Assembly (NCBI RefSeq): GCF_001541345.2
Contig: NZ_LMVL02000005.1
Coordinates: 1 to 64,000 of the forward strand
Reading direction: 5' to 3'
DNA: 64,000 bases
From: Gillisella vitis
Lineage (GTDB): Bacteria; Pseudomonadota; Alphaproteobacteria; Rhizobiales; Rhizobiaceae
The notes under the pieces are model-generated. The model was not told the DNA's origin. It was given only the letters and a program-made list of their open reading frames with translations, and ran no database searches. Made by a program: the position numbers and the translations under genes. Below are positions 18,768-27,872 of this stretch, piece by piece (positions within the stretch are counted from its first letter, which is position 1; each line of letters starts with the position of its first letter).

Positions 18768-21328
18768 TCTGCGGCGACGGAATGGACAAGCACACCGGAC
18801 GGAATTCGGCAAAGAACCGTGGTGCCTTGGTTCGGAACACTGTTGATCGAGACGGTGCCGTTATGCAGATGCACGAAGCTTTCGACAATCGACAGGCCAA
18901 GGCCAGCCCCGGTGCGCTTGCCGCCCTTGGCATTTGAGGAAAAGCGCTTGAACACCGATGGCAACATGTCCTCGGGAATGCCGCATCCGGTATCGGAAAC
19001 CGAAAATACGAAGTCCGCATCTTCGCGCCAGCATTTCAGCACGACCTTGGCGCCTTCGGGCGAGAAGTTCACGGCATTGGTGATGATCTTGATCAGGATC
19101 TGCTTCAACCGTTGCTGGTCGGCGACAATGTCGCCCAGATGCGAGGGAGCAAGGATTTCCAGCGTCACGCCGCCTTCTTGCAACCGGTCGGTCATCTGCA
19201 TCGACACATCGTCCAGAAGGTCGGTGAGATCGATATCCGAATAGGTCAACCGCATGATGCCCGCATCGACTGTGGCAAGGTCGAGAATGTCGTTGACGAT
19301 GGTCAGCAGCACCGCAGACGAGGTGGAGATATGATCGACATATTCCCCCTGCCGTTCATTGAGCGGACCGATGGCCGACGATTTCAACAGGTCGGTAAAG
19401 CCGATAATATTGGTGAGCGGCGAGCGCAGCTCATAGGAAATATGCTGGACGAAATCGTTCTTCAATTCGTCAGCCTTGCGCAGGGCTTCGTTCTTTTCAA
19501 GCAGTGCTCGTTCGGCCCGAACGCTGTCGGTAATGTTGACGAAGGTCAGCATCGTCTGGGCGTTGGGCAGCGGGATGACCGCGTAATCCAGCACCAGGCC
19601 GGACATCAGCTCAATCGTGCCTTGGCTGGACGGCCGCTCGTCCTCAAAACTGGTAATCATCTTGCCGAAGGCGCGCCAGCCATCTGATTTTTCATAGGAA
19701 AGAGCGCAAGCCTCTTCGATGGCGCGGATATGAGTGCCGGGTGCGGCCTGCGTCTCGGTAATGCCCCAAAGCGCCCGGAAAGCCGGATTGGATAGCCGGA
19801 TTCGGCCATCAGGTCCAAAGACTGCAACGCCTTCGGACAGATGATCGATGGTTTCACCCTGAACCCGGACCAGCGTATTATAGCGGGTTTCGAGATCCAC
19901 CTGTTCGGTCAGGTTCTCGAACACCCAGGTGGCGCCGCCCTGCGGATGGGCAGAGGCGATGACGCGCAGGGTCTGGCCGTTGGGCAGATGCCAGAGCACG
20001 GTCTGGGTGTCGATGGAGCGATAGACGGAAAGAGTATTTTCCTTCCATGCCTTCCAGCTCAACTGTTCCGGCAGCTTGCCTGCGCTGCGCAGCCGGTCCA
20101 GCAATTCGGCATGGTCGGGGCGAGATTCGAGGAAAGCCAGATCCAGATCCCAGAGCTGCTGGAAAGCCTGATTGTAGAATTGCAGCCGCCTCTCGCCGTC
20201 GAAAATTGCCACGGGCGTTGCCAGATGATCCAGTGTTTCGGCGTGGCTTTTCAGGGTGCGACTCAACTCCTCGCGCAGAGCTTCTTCGCGCGATACGTCG
20301 ATGGCCATGCCGCAAGAGCCCTTCGGCGTCTTGGTATCGACCACGGAAAAGAACGTTCGGTTGCCATGCACGACGGTGGAAACCGTGTCATGGTAAGGCG
20401 AAACCGGCGTTAGCGTGGCGCGGATCTTTTCCCGGGTAATGGTATTGAGGATCTCACGGCTTTCCTGCACGGCCTGATCAGGGGTGAGCGCTTCGACGGC
20501 ATCGCTATAGGCCTGATTGACCCAGACAAGACGTCCCTCGGAATCGCGCTGCCAGACGGGTTGTTCGACGGATTCCAGCAGGCTTTCGAAGGTTTCGATG
20601 GCGGTGGAGAGCCGGGTCTTTTCGATTTTGAGCTCGGCCAGTTCGGCGCGCAGGTTATTGAGCGCTACGAAACGGGCAAAGGCCCGCCCGCCGGAAACAC
20701 GGCCCTGCACTTCCAGCACCTCGTCGCGGTAGGTCTCGACGATCAGGTCGAAGCTCTGGGCGTTGAAGCGCAGTTTTTCAATGGCATTGTCCAGATCGGC
20801 AGCCGAACCGGGCTTCATCCAGCGGCCAAAGGCCAGGAAATCGCCTTCTGTCTGGGGTGCTCCGGTCTCCACGGGCAATTGGCCCAGCTGCTCTGGCTTG
20901 GTTTCACCACCGTCCCATATCACGATGCGGCGGTTCTTGTCGGCAATCAGGGCTTGATAACGAGAAATGCGCTGGTTGGCATCCGATAGGGCCGAGCGTA
21001 TCTCCCGGCTATCCGCCTCGATGCTGTTGCGCTGGCGCACCAGCCAGAGGGTCGAGAGAAGCGTCGCGGAAATCGCGCCAATTACCAGGGAAAGGCCAAT
21101 CATTTCAGTGGATGAAAACGTGCCGATACCGCCCGCATTCAGTTGCGGTTCCGCAATCGTTTGGGTGAGGGTCTGCGCCAGAGCCGCCTGACAGGCAAGC
21201 CCGCCGGCCAGCACTGTGGTGCCGTGCAGCCACCAGCGCGATAAACGCAGAAAGCCACGTTTAGCGATGCCGCTCGCCGCCTCAGCGCCAATCACTCTAT
21301 CCCTGAAGGCCCCAGATCCGGTGAGCAT
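18764..21328 (-). CDS. divL: DivL-like tyrosine pseudo-histidine kinase with PAS domains
   Basis: An 854-residue membrane protein. After a signal-like helix (WLHGTTVLAGGLACQAALA) and a second helix (MIGLSLVIGAISATLLSTLW), there are several PAS domains and a kinase core. The phosphoacceptor box reads FVQHISYELRSPLTNIIGF, with Tyr632 (codon 19433-19435) where kinases have His. That replacement defines DivL, which in Caulobacter relays DivK status to CckA and so controls CtrA. The ATPase part still has an N box (TNAVNFSPEG), DTGCGIP and GAGLGLSIVES. The open frame extends to 21667, but its first codons lie in the ahcY terminator; ATG 21328 is preferred, with 21400 as an alternative. Coupled by ATGA overlap to tsaE-amgK. 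Confidence 0.88.
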   Translation of the reverse strand: MLTGSGAFRDRVIGAEAASGIAKRGFLRLSRWWLHGTTVLAGGLACQAALAQTLTQTIAEPQLNAGGIGTFSSTEMIGLSLVIGAISATLLSTLWLVRQRNSIEADSREIRSALSDANQRISRYQALIADKNRRIVIWDGGETKPEQLGQLPVETGAPQTEGDFLAFGRWMKPGSAADLDNAIEKLRFNAQSFDLIVETYRDEVLEVQGRVSGGRAFARFVALNNLRAELAELKIEKTRLSTAIETFESLLESVEQPVWQRDSEGRLVWVNQAYSDAVEALTPDQAVQESREILNTITREKIRATLTPVSPYHDTVSTVVHGNRTFFSVVDTKTPKGSCGMAIDVSREEALREELSRTLKSHAETLDHLATPVAIFDGERRLQFYNQAFQQLWDLDLAFLESRPDHAELLDRLRSAGKLPEQLSWKAWKENTLSVYRSIDTQTVLWHLPNGQTLRVIASAHPQGGATWVFENLTEQVDLETRYNTLVRVQGETIDHLSEGVAVFGPDGRIRLSNPAFRALWGITETQAAPGTHIRAIEEACALSYEKSDGWRAFGKMITSFEDERPSSQGTIELMSGLVLDYAVIPLPNAQTMLTFVNITDSVRAERALLEKNEALRKADELKNDFVQHISYELRSPLTNIIGFTDLLKSSAIGPLNERQGEYVDHISTSSAVLLTIVNDILDLATVDAGIMRLTYSDIDLTDLLDDVSMQMTDRLQEGGVTLEILAPSHLGDIVADQQRLKQILIKIITNAVNFSPEGAKVVLKCWREDADFVFSVSDTGCGIPEDMLPSVFKRFSSNAKGGKRTGAGLGLSIVESFVHLHNGTVSINSVPNQGTTVLCRIPSGVLVHSVAAE

Positions 21329-21706
21329 GGTTTTATCCGCACGTCTCCGTAGGCCGCCCGTCCTTCCCCGTAGGAACGGGTATTTCTTCTGAACCGTCAT
21401 TTCCGGTCTGTCTCCGTCCACTGTGCCGCAATTCCGACAAGACATCCCCATTTCGCGTGTGCGCATGCCGAATGCATCACCCGAAGGTGACGTCATGCAA
21501 ACGGCTTTTTGCTTCACGGGGTCATAGGCAGCACGACCGGAAAAATACCCGGTCACCACACACTGCCTGCGCACCTGCGAGGCACACGAATCAAGTGTTA
21601 AAACAATACTGTGGATAAGATTTTGAAAAAAGGGGCAAAGAAAAAAAGAAATCGCAGCCTTTGTCAAGGCTGCGATTTCTATATCTTGTGTATATCTGGC
21701 TACGGA
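21329..21706. other. ahcY-divL intergenic region
   Basis: About 380 bases between divL and ahcY (both minus strand). It holds the ahcY terminator at 21648-21680 and must contain the divL promoter. An alternative divL start (ATG ending at 21400) lies inside. No other gene was recognised. Confidence 0.5.
21648..21680 (-). terminator. Rho-independent terminator of ahcY
   Basis: An 11-base stem (AATCGCAGCCT / AGGCTGCGATT) with a short loop, followed on the minus strand by a T-rich run (complement of the AAAAAAAG at 21640-21648). Confidence 0.9.
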
Positions 21707-23107
21707 TTAGTATCTGTAGTGGTCGGCCTTGAATGGGCCCGAGGGGGTGACGCCAATATAGGATGCCTGTTCGTCAGAGAGTTCAGTCAATCTGACGCCG
21801 AGCTTTTCCAGATGCAGGCGCGCGACCTTTTCATCGAGATGTTTCGGCAGGACGTAAACCTGGTTCTTGTAGGCGTCGGGCTTGGTGAAAAGCTCGATCT
21901 GGGCCAGAACCTGGTTCGTGAAAGACGCGCTCATCACGAAGGACGGATGGCCCGTGGCATTGCCAAGGTTGAGCAAGCGGCCTTCCGACAGCAGGATCAT
22001 CCGCTTGCCGCCCGGAAACTCGATCATATCGACCTGCGGCTTGATATTGACCCATTTCAGGTTCTTCAGCGCAACAACCTGAATTTCGTTGTCGAAATGG
22101 CCAATGTTGCCGACGATGGCCATGTCCTTCATCTCGCGCATATGCTCGATACGAATGACATCCTTGTTGCCGGTGGTGGTGATGAAGATATCCGCCGTCT
22201 TGACGACATCTTCAAGCCGCACCACTTCAAAACCGTCCATGGCGGCCTGCAAAGCGCAGATCGGATCGACTTCCGTGACCTTGACGCGGGCGCCAGCGCC
22301 GCTCAGCGAGGCAGCCGAGCCCTTGCCGACATCGCCATAGCCGCAAACCACGGCAACCTTGCCAGCCATCATCACATCGGTGGCGCGACGAATGCCGTCG
22401 ACCAGCGATTCCTTGCAGCCGTATTTGTTGTCGAACTTCGACTTGGTGACGGAATCGTTGACATTGATGGCCGGGAACGGCAGCAGGCCCTTCTGGCTGA
22501 GCTGGTAGAGGCGATTGACGCCCGTAGTGGTTTCTTCCGTCACACCCTTGATGGCGTCGCGCTGTTTGGTGAAGAAGCCCGGTGTTGCCGCCAGGCGCTT
22601 CTTGATCTGCGCGAATAGGATTTCTTCTTCTTCGGACGAAGGGTTGACCAGAATATTCTCACCGGCTTCGGCGCGCGCACCGAGCAGGATATACATGGTG
22701 GCGTCGCCGCCATCGTCGAGGATCATGTTCGACTGGCCACCATCGGTCCATTGGAAGATCCGGTCGGTATAATCCCAATATTCCGTCAGGCTTTCACCCT
22801 TGACGGCAAAGACCGGCACACCCGAGGCAGCGATTGCGGCAGCGGCATGGTCCTGGGTGGAGAAGATGTTGCAGGAGGCCCAGCGCACTTCGGCGCCCAG
22901 CGCCGTCAAGGTCTCGATCAGCACGGCTGTCTGAATGGTCATGTGCAGGGAGCCGCTGATGCGGGCGCCCTTCAGCGGCTTGGTTTCGCCAAGCTCCGAG
23001 CGGCAGGACATCAGGCCTGGCATTTCGGTTTCGGCAATATCCAATTCCTTGCGACCATAATCAGCAAGGCCGATATCGGCGACGATGTAATCCTGTTCAG
23101 TGCTCAT
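21707..23107 (-). CDS. ahcY: Adenosylhomocysteinase
   Basis: A 466-residue S-adenosylhomocysteine hydrolase, which splits SAH to adenosine and homocysteine and keeps methylation going. Seen are the [22 protein letters not shown]-terminal segment in two parts, the NAD-binding loop [13 protein letters not shown], and the family C-terminus [12 protein letters not shown]. It has the roughly 40-residue insertion typical of proteobacterial and plant-type enzymes. ATG 23107 (MSTEQDYIV) has a GGAG eight bases upstream and is the start; the open frame extends 14 codons more without conservation. It is single, between divL and ptsH on the same strand, and ends at a strong terminator. Confidence 0.97.
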   Translation of the reverse strand: MSTEQDYIVADIGLADYGRKELDIAETEMPGLMSCRSELGETKPLKGARISGSLHMTIQTAVLIETLTALGAEVRWASCNIFSTQDHAAAAIAASGVPVFAVKGESLTEYWDYTDRIFQWTDGGQSNMILDDGGDATMYILLGARAEAGENILVNPSSEEEEILFAQIKKRLAATPGFFTKQRDAIKGVTEETTTGVNRLYQLSQKGLLPFPAINVNDSVTKSKFDNKYGCKESLVDGIRRATDVMMAGKVAVVCGYGDVGKGSAASLSGAGARVKVTEVDPICALQAAMDGFEVVRLEDVVKTADIFITTTGNKDVIRIEHMREMKDMAIVGNIGHFDNEIQVVALKNLKWVNIKPQVDMIEFPGGKRMILLSEGRLLNLGNATGHPSFVMSASFTNQVLAQIELFTKPDAYKNQVYVLPKHLDEKVARLHLEKLGVRLTELSDEQASYIGVTPSGPFKADHYRY

Positions 23108-23280
23108 GGCGTTCTCCAGACCGGGTTGAAACGCAAGGCCAGCGACCATCCGAAAAGATGGCCAAGCCTATGCGCCGCCCGCCATTCTGCGGCAGGCCAG
23201 TGTCATCCGTGTATCAGGGAACGTCGAGGAAGGCAATAATCACATAAAGAGGTCTTTATATCTTTATGTTCGATCTTGGT

Positions 23281-23556
23281 TTACATTTCCTCGCCAAACT
23301 TGTCGCGCACCAGCGCATCCAGCGTGTCGATTGCCTTTTCAGCCTCTTCGCCCGACGTAACGACGGTAATCGTGCAGCCGGGGCTCGCCGCCAACATCAT
23401 CAGACCCATGATCGAGGTTCCGCCGACGGTGGTTCCATCCTTGCTGACGGTGACTTCGGCATTGAAGCCCTGCACAGTCTGGACGAATTTGGCTGACGCC
23501 CGGGCATGAAGGCCACGCTTGTTGACGATCAGCAGGTCTCTGGTGAAGGAGGTCAT
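23281..23556 (-). CDS. ptsH: HPr phosphocarrier protein (PTS)
   Basis: A 91-residue HPr. The active histidine is His17 in KRGLHARASAKF. Ser48 in GGTSIMGLMML lines up with regulatory Ser46, the target of HPr kinase, and hprK is three genes upstream in the same run. Rhizobia lack sugar-transporting PTS permeases in this locus, so this is a regulatory chain (EI-Ntr, HPr, EIIA) that reports carbon and nitrogen status. Fourteen bases separate it from the EIIA gene upstream; an AAGGAG ribosome site precedes the ATG. Confidence 0.95.
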   Translation of the reverse strand: MTSFTRDLLIVNKRGLHARASAKFVQTVQGFNAEVTVSKDGTTVGGTSIMGLMMLAASPGCTITVVTSGEEAEKAIDTLDALVRDKFGEEM

Positions 23557-23570
23557 CTTACTCGCCGTTC

Positions 23571-23972
23571 CTATTTGCCGCTCAGAACGCGGCTGGCCAC
23601 ATTGATGTATTTGCGGCCGGCTTCCGACGCATCGACGAGTGCTTTTTCCATGTCGTTTTCGCCACGCACACCTGCCAGCTTGATCAGCATGGGCAGGTTG
23701 ACGCCAGCGATCACTTCGATACGCCCGGTATTCATCACCGAAATTGCGAGATTGGAAGGTGTTCCCCCGAACATATCCGTCAGGATGATTACCCCATGCC
23801 CGTCATCGGCGCGCATCACAGCATCCAGGATATCCTGGCGGCGCTGATCCATATCGTCCTCCGGACCGATACAGATTGTCTCGATGAATTTCTGCGGACC
23901 AACGACATGTTCCACGGCATAATGAAATTCTTCAGCCAGCTTGCCATGGGTGACAAGCACAAGTCCGATCAT
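23571..23972 (-). CDS. PTS EIIA component, mannose (ManX-type) family
   Basis: A 133-residue single-domain EIIA of the mannose family. His9 in LVLVTHGKLAEEF is the phosphoacceptor, and VIILTDMFGGTPSNLA is the conserved active-site strand. No EIIB, EIIC or EIID gene is near, so it is likely to be a regulatory acceptor from HPr, not a sugar transporter. In related bacteria such proteins affect ChvG/ChvI-linked traits and polyhydroxybutyrate storage. It sits between hprK and ptsH on the same strand. Confidence 0.93.
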   Translation of the reverse strand: MIGLVLVTHGKLAEEFHYAVEHVVGPQKFIETICIGPEDDMDQRRQDILDAVMRADDGHGVIILTDMFGGTPSNLAISVMNTGRIEVIAGVNLPMLIKLAGVRGENDMEKALVDASEAGRKYINVASRVLSGK

Positions 23973-24331
23973 TCGCTTATAGCTCCCTGCTCAACTGCTG
24001 ACTGCCAGTTATCGCACTGCAATAGTTTCGTCCACCGATCTGTTGAGTTGCAAGATACGCGCTGGCACAAGAAAGCCCTATTTGAAAACCCAATACACAA
24101 CCTGTACGCGCAACAGCACCTTGCTGATCAACGATAACTTACCCCTGAAGTCTGTCAGGTTCGGTTTGGACCTGACACGCTCTCGCTTATCTTGCTTTCG
24201 TTTGTCTTTTTGGGAAAACCGCGTTCCACTTCTCCCTAACAAACTCCAATATTGTCCGATCAATTCTGTGCAGTGCATCTTGGCGATGAAAACACGAAGT
24301 GCAAGTGTAAAATAGTCTTGAGGCCACGCCT
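23973..24331. other. EIIA-hprK intergenic region
   Basis: About 360 bases separating hprK from the EIIA gene. Much of it is the dispersed repeat at 24154-24246; the base composition is lower in GC than the flanks. No gene was recognised. It may carry a separate promoter for EIIA-ptsH. Confidence 0.5.
24154..24246 (+). repeat. Dispersed repeat, copy A (upstream of the EIIA gene)
   Basis: Shares GTCAGGTT at one end, TTTCGTTTGTCTTTTTGGGA in the middle (then AAACCG), and ACAAACTC-like sequence at the other end with the reverse complement of 26674-26762. The two copies are inverted and flank hprK-chvG. Confidence 0.8.
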
Positions 24332-24790
24332 TTAATCTGACCCCCACGCCTCAAGCAACCGTTGCAGCCCCGCAACGCTTGGATGATGGGCTGGGCATAG
24401 CCGCAGAACAGGCAAGGATTGACCCGGGAAAAAACACCTGCTTTCAGCGCTTTGCGGCAGGCGTTCCGTCATCGACGATGGCTCTACCGAAAAGACGACG
24501 GCATCGATCACCGCCGCATCCAGGCTTGGAACGGTTACCAATCCGCTGAATCGGATTTCCATCAACCCGGCAATTGTCTGGGGTCGGGACGCGATCACTC
24601 TTCCGCCTCTGGCTTCTAGCCATACCCTATCGTCGGCCACCAGAGCGGCAAAAAGGCCATTTTGCCGCGCGTTTTCCAACAACAGGCGGGCCAGTTGCGA
24701 TTTCCCCGATCCGCTCGGCCCCATGATCAAATAGCCTCGCCTGCCCAGCACGACACCGGTTGCATGCAGGTTGAGCCGGCTCTCGCTCAT
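24332..24790 (-). CDS. hprK: HPr kinase/phosphorylase, short alphaproteobacterial form
   Basis: A 152-residue HprK made only of the C-terminal catalytic domain; Gram-positive HprK is about 310 residues. Walker A is MGPSGSGKSQLARLL near residue 23, and LVADDRVWLEARGGRVIAS holds the catalytic DD-containing region. It should phosphorylate HPr at the serine (Ser48 here) and so control phosphate flow from HPr to EIIA. Its ATG overlaps the chvG stop by four bases, which ties its synthesis to ChvG. Confidence 0.93.
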   Translation of the reverse strand: MSESRLNLHATGVVLGRRGYLIMGPSGSGKSQLARLLLENARQNGLFAALVADDRVWLEARGGRVIASRPQTIAGLMEIRFSGLVTVPSLDAAVIDAVVFSVEPSSMTERLPQSAESRCFFPGQSLPVLRLCPAHHPSVAGLQRLLEAWGSD

Positions 24791-26559
24791 GGAGACGGCT
24801 CTGCCGGCAGGGTCAGGATGAAGCGGGCCCCGAGGATTCGCGCAGTTTCCGGTTCAAGGATGTTTTCGGCCCGCAGCGAACCACCATGCGCCTCAGCGAT
24901 CTGCCGGCTGATGGAGAGGCCAAGCCCTGAATTCTGGCCGAAGCTTTCGCCATCGGGGCGGTCGGTATAGAAGCGCTCGAAGATCCGGTCGATATTCTCA
25001 ACCAGGATGCCGGGTCCATTGTCTTCTACTTGCACAACGCAGCGGCTGCGGGTGCGCGACAGGCGTACCATGATCCGGCCTTGCTTTTCAGGCACGAAGG
25101 AACGGGCATTTTCAATCAGGTTGGTGACGATCTGGCCAATACGCAGATCATGACCGTTGACGATATAGCGGACCTTCTGGCCCTGCTTGTGCTCCACGAC
25201 ATATTCAATATCGACCGGCTTCTTGCTGCTGCGAATCTGCCTGGAAATCTCCACCAGATTGCCAAGCACGACTTCCATATCGACCGGTGCCGCATCCGTG
25301 CGCGCCAGTTCCGCATCCAGCCGCGAGGCATCCGAGATATCGCTGATCAACCGGTCTAGCCGGCGCACGTCATGCTGGATTACGTCCAGCAGCCGCTGCT
25401 TCGACACATCGGTCTTGGCAAGCGGCAGGGTTTCAACAGCGCTGCGCAGCGACGTCAGCGGATTTTTCAACTCGTGGCTGACATCGGCGGCAAAGCTCTC
25501 GATGGCGTCGATCCGGTCGTAAAGCGCCGTGGTCATTTCCCGCAGGGCCACCGACAGATTGCCGATTTCATCCTGACGCGCAGAGAAATCCGGGATTTCC
25601 TCCCGCTCCTTGGCGCCGCGCCGCACCCGAATGGCCGCTGCCGACAGGCGCCGCAACGGATTGGCAATGGTGGAGGACAACAGCAGCGACAGCACGATAT
25701 TGACCAGCGTGGCCACGCCGAACACCCGCAGGATCGCCAGGCGTTCCGCATGGACGATCTTGTCGATATCGCCAGCCTGGGTGGACAGCAGCAGCACGCC
25801 AAGCACGGCACGGAACCGCTGGACAGGCACCGCCACGGAGACGATCAACTCGCCCTGTTCGGTCACGCGCACCACGGCGCCGCGCACCCCGGTCAGGGCA
25901 TTCATCACTTCAGGATAGATCGATCCATCCCCGCCCGGCGCTTCCTTGTAGAGCGGAACATTGCTTGGTTGCAGCATGCGGTTGAATTGCTTGGCCAGCC
26001 ATTCCGTCCAACTGCCGGTATCACCTTCGACCGGTGGAAGATCGTAGCGTAGTACCTGACCGCGGGAATAAAGATGACGCGAATCCAGTAGCAGATTGGC
26101 GTCGGCATCAAACAGCCGCGCCCTGGTGCGGGTCGGCGAGATCAAGCGGCGTAGCACCGGGGCGACCCGTTCCGGCTTGATGGGAAATTCCAGGTCTTCG
26201 TCATTCGGCACCGGGGTAATGCTTTGCCCCGCCTGCAATTCCAACAGCTTTTGCGGATCGATGGTAATGGAATTGGTGTCGACCGAGGCCGAGGCGGAAA
26301 TCGCACCCGCGATAATTTCCCCCTGGGTCAGCAGGCTTTCCACCCGCGCATCAATCAGCCCTTCGCGAAACTGATTGAGATACATGATACCGGCGACCAG
26401 AACGATCAGCGCCGCGAGATTGAAGAAGACGATGCGCCGCGTCAGACTGGAGAAAACGGCATTGCCGAAGATTCGCCTAATCAGGGTAAAGGGATGAGAA
26501 AAGGACAGGCGCAAGGGCAGCCTGCGGCTGTCGCCGGGCTCACCCTCCTTGTCGTCCAT
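24787..26559 (-). CDS. chvG: Sensor histidine kinase ChvG (ExoS)
   Basis: A 590-residue envelope sensor kinase. There is an N-terminal membrane helix (FFNLAALIVLVAGIMYL), a periplasmic domain of about 230 residues, a second helix near LNIVLSLLLSSTIANPL, a HAMP segment, the phosphoacceptor box FAADVSHELKNPLTSLRSAV, and the ATPase motifs NLIENARSF, DNGPGI and GLGLSISRQIAEAHGG. In Agrobacterium and Sinorhizobium, ChvG with ChvI senses acid and envelope stress (through the periplasmic inhibitor ExoR) and controls virulence, succinoglycan and motility. ATG 26559 (MDDKEGEPG) is taken as start; 21 further upstream codons look non-conserved. Stop overlaps hprK start. Confidence 0.95.
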   Translation of the reverse strand: MDDKEGEPGDSRRLPLRLSFSHPFTLIRRIFGNAVFSSLTRRIVFFNLAALIVLVAGIMYLNQFREGLIDARVESLLTQGEIIAGAISASASVDTNSITIDPQKLLELQAGQSITPVPNDEDLEFPIKPERVAPVLRRLISPTRTRARLFDADANLLLDSRHLYSRGQVLRYDLPPVEGDTGSWTEWLAKQFNRMLQPSNVPLYKEAPGGDGSIYPEVMNALTGVRGAVVRVTEQGELIVSVAVPVQRFRAVLGVLLLSTQAGDIDKIVHAERLAILRVFGVATLVNIVLSLLLSSTIANPLRRLSAAAIRVRRGAKEREEIPDFSARQDEIGNLSVALREMTTALYDRIDAIESFAADVSHELKNPLTSLRSAVETLPLAKTDVSKQRLLDVIQHDVRRLDRLISDISDASRLDAELARTDAAPVDMEVVLGNLVEISRQIRSSKKPVDIEYVVEHKQGQKVRYIVNGHDLRIGQIVTNLIENARSFVPEKQGRIMVRLSRTRSRCVVQVEDNGPGILVENIDRIFERFYTDRPDGESFGQNSGLGLSISRQIAEAHGGSLRAENILEPETARILGARFILTLPAEPSP

Positions 26560-26673
26560 CGGCCTTTTGAAAAGATAACCCTTCACACGGCACACTTGTC
26601 CAGCGGGACAGAAGAACCCCACTGAACACCGTCATATCTGCCGTAAACGTTCATTCTCAACCGGGCCTGGTCC

Positions 26674-26762
26674 TAGAGTTTGTCAGGGAAACCGGTTTTC
26701 CCAAAAAGACAAACGAAAACAAGAGAATTGAGAGTCTGCCTGGTTCAACATCAACCTGACAG
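26674..26762 (-). repeat. Dispersed repeat, copy B (between chvI and chvG)
   Basis: Inverted partner of 24154-24246: GAGTTTGTCAGGGAAACCGG then CCCAAAAAGACAAACGAAAA. It occupies much of the gap between the chvI stop and the chvG start. Confidence 0.8.
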
Positions 26763-26796
26763 CTTCTCAATCCGCAAGCATTGCCCGCAGGCGGCA

Positions 26797-27519
26797 TCAG
26801 GCCGTTTCGCGGAAGCGATATCCAACGCCGTACAAAGTTTCGATCATGTCGAAATCATTGTCGACCATTTTGAACTTCTTTCGCAGGCGCTTGATATGGC
26901 TGTCAATGGTCCGGTCGTCGACATAGACCTGCTCGTCATAGGCGGCATCCATCAGCGCATCACGGCTTTTCACCACGCCGGGCCGCTGGGCCAGCGAATG
27001 CAGGATCAGAAATTCGGTGACTGTCAGCGTGACCGGGTCGCCTTTCCAGGTGCAGGTATGGCGCTCCTGGTCCATGACCAGTTGGCCGCGCTCCAGATTG
27101 CGAGCCTGCTGCTCGGCAGCAGTCTTGACATTGCCGGGTGCGTTTCCGGTTTCGCGATTGGCCGCCCGACGCAGAATGGCCTTGACCCGCTCCACCAGCA
27201 AGCGCTGCGAAAACGGCTTGGTGATGAAGTCGTCGGCCCCCATTTTCAAGCCGAACAATTCATCGATTTCCTCATCCTTGGAGGTGAGGAAAATCACCGG
27301 GATATCGGACTTCTGCCGCAGGCGACGCAGCAGTTCCATCCCGTCCATGCGCGGCATCTTGATATCGAAGATCGCCAGCTGTGGCGGCCGCGCCAGAAGC
27401 CCGTCCAGCGCCGAAGCTCCATCCGTATAAGTTTCGACCTTATAGCCCTCGGCTTCGAGAGCGATCGAAACCGACGTCAGAATATTCCGGTCGTCGTCAA
27501 CAAGCGCAATTGTCTGCAT
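26797..27519 (-). CDS. chvI: Response regulator ChvI
   Basis: A 240-residue OmpR-family regulator. The receiver domain begins [20 protein letters not shown], with phosphoacceptor Asp in [13 protein letters not shown] and conserved Thr/Lys in IFLTSKDE and FITKPFSQ. The C-terminal winged helix carries [20 protein letters not shown] and [19 protein letters not shown] 27519 has GGAG upstream and is the start used in relatives, although the frame opens six codons earlier. It is upstream of chvG on the same strand, 237 bases apart with a repeat between, and divergent from pckA. Confidence 0.96.
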   Translation of the reverse strand: MQTIALVDDDRNILTSVSIALEAEGYKVETYTDGASALDGLLARPPQLAIFDIKMPRMDGMELLRRLRQKSDIPVIFLTSKDEEIDELFGLKMGADDFITKPFSQRLLVERVKAILRRAANRETGNAPGNVKTAAEQQARNLERGQLVMDQERHTCTWKGDPVTLTVTEFLILHSLAQRPGVVKSRDALMDAAYDEQVYVDDRTIDSHIKRLRKKFKMVDNDFDMIETLYGVGYRFRETA

Positions 27520-27872
27520 GCCGTTTATCTCCGTCATTACCGATTGCCGCCATCCCCCATCAAGAGGTGACGAGCCGCAGCTACATTCTATATAGGGCCG
27601 CGAAGCGCTTCATGAGGGTAAAGGTGGAACAAATTGTGGCAAAGATAAAGGGGGCAAGCCTGCCCAGCCTCAACGCAGTCTCGTTTCGATAGCAAAAGAC
27701 AGAGGCGCATCCCATTTAAACTGAACCGATTTAAAACTAACATACCAGTTTAAAACGATTAAATATATGATATTATTGATGTTTTTAAGATTTTGCTCTT
27801 GCGTTTTTAAAACTTGGTCATTAGCGTTGACCCATAATCATCTGGCCATCCCGCTGAAGAAGGAATTGCATC
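27520..27872. promoter_or_regulatory. chvI-pckA divergent regulatory region
   Basis: An AT-rich 353-base gap that must carry both promoters. TTTAAAAC occurs three times in the same direction at 27730-27737, 27749-27756 and 27806-27813, spaced 19 and 57 bases apart. Two of them are parts of pseudo-palindromes (27714-27738 and 27747-27764). They are candidate operators for pckA; a LacI-family regulator (PckR) controls pckA in Sinorhizobium, but I cannot confirm its site. Confidence 0.5.

Noticed and set aside
17907..19244. Plus-strand open frame of 445 codons opposite tsaE-amgK and divL
   Set aside because: Antisense across two coupled genes; no conserved motif.
21329..21667. N-terminal extension of divL up to 21667
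   Set aside because: Its first codons overlap the ahcY terminator hairpin and the residues look non-conserved, so a start near 21328 or 21400 is preferred.
23108..23280. Possible SAH riboswitch upstream of ahcY
   Set aside because: I looked for a pseudoknotted, conserved leader and saw only short weak stems; ahcY in this family is not generally under that riboswitch.
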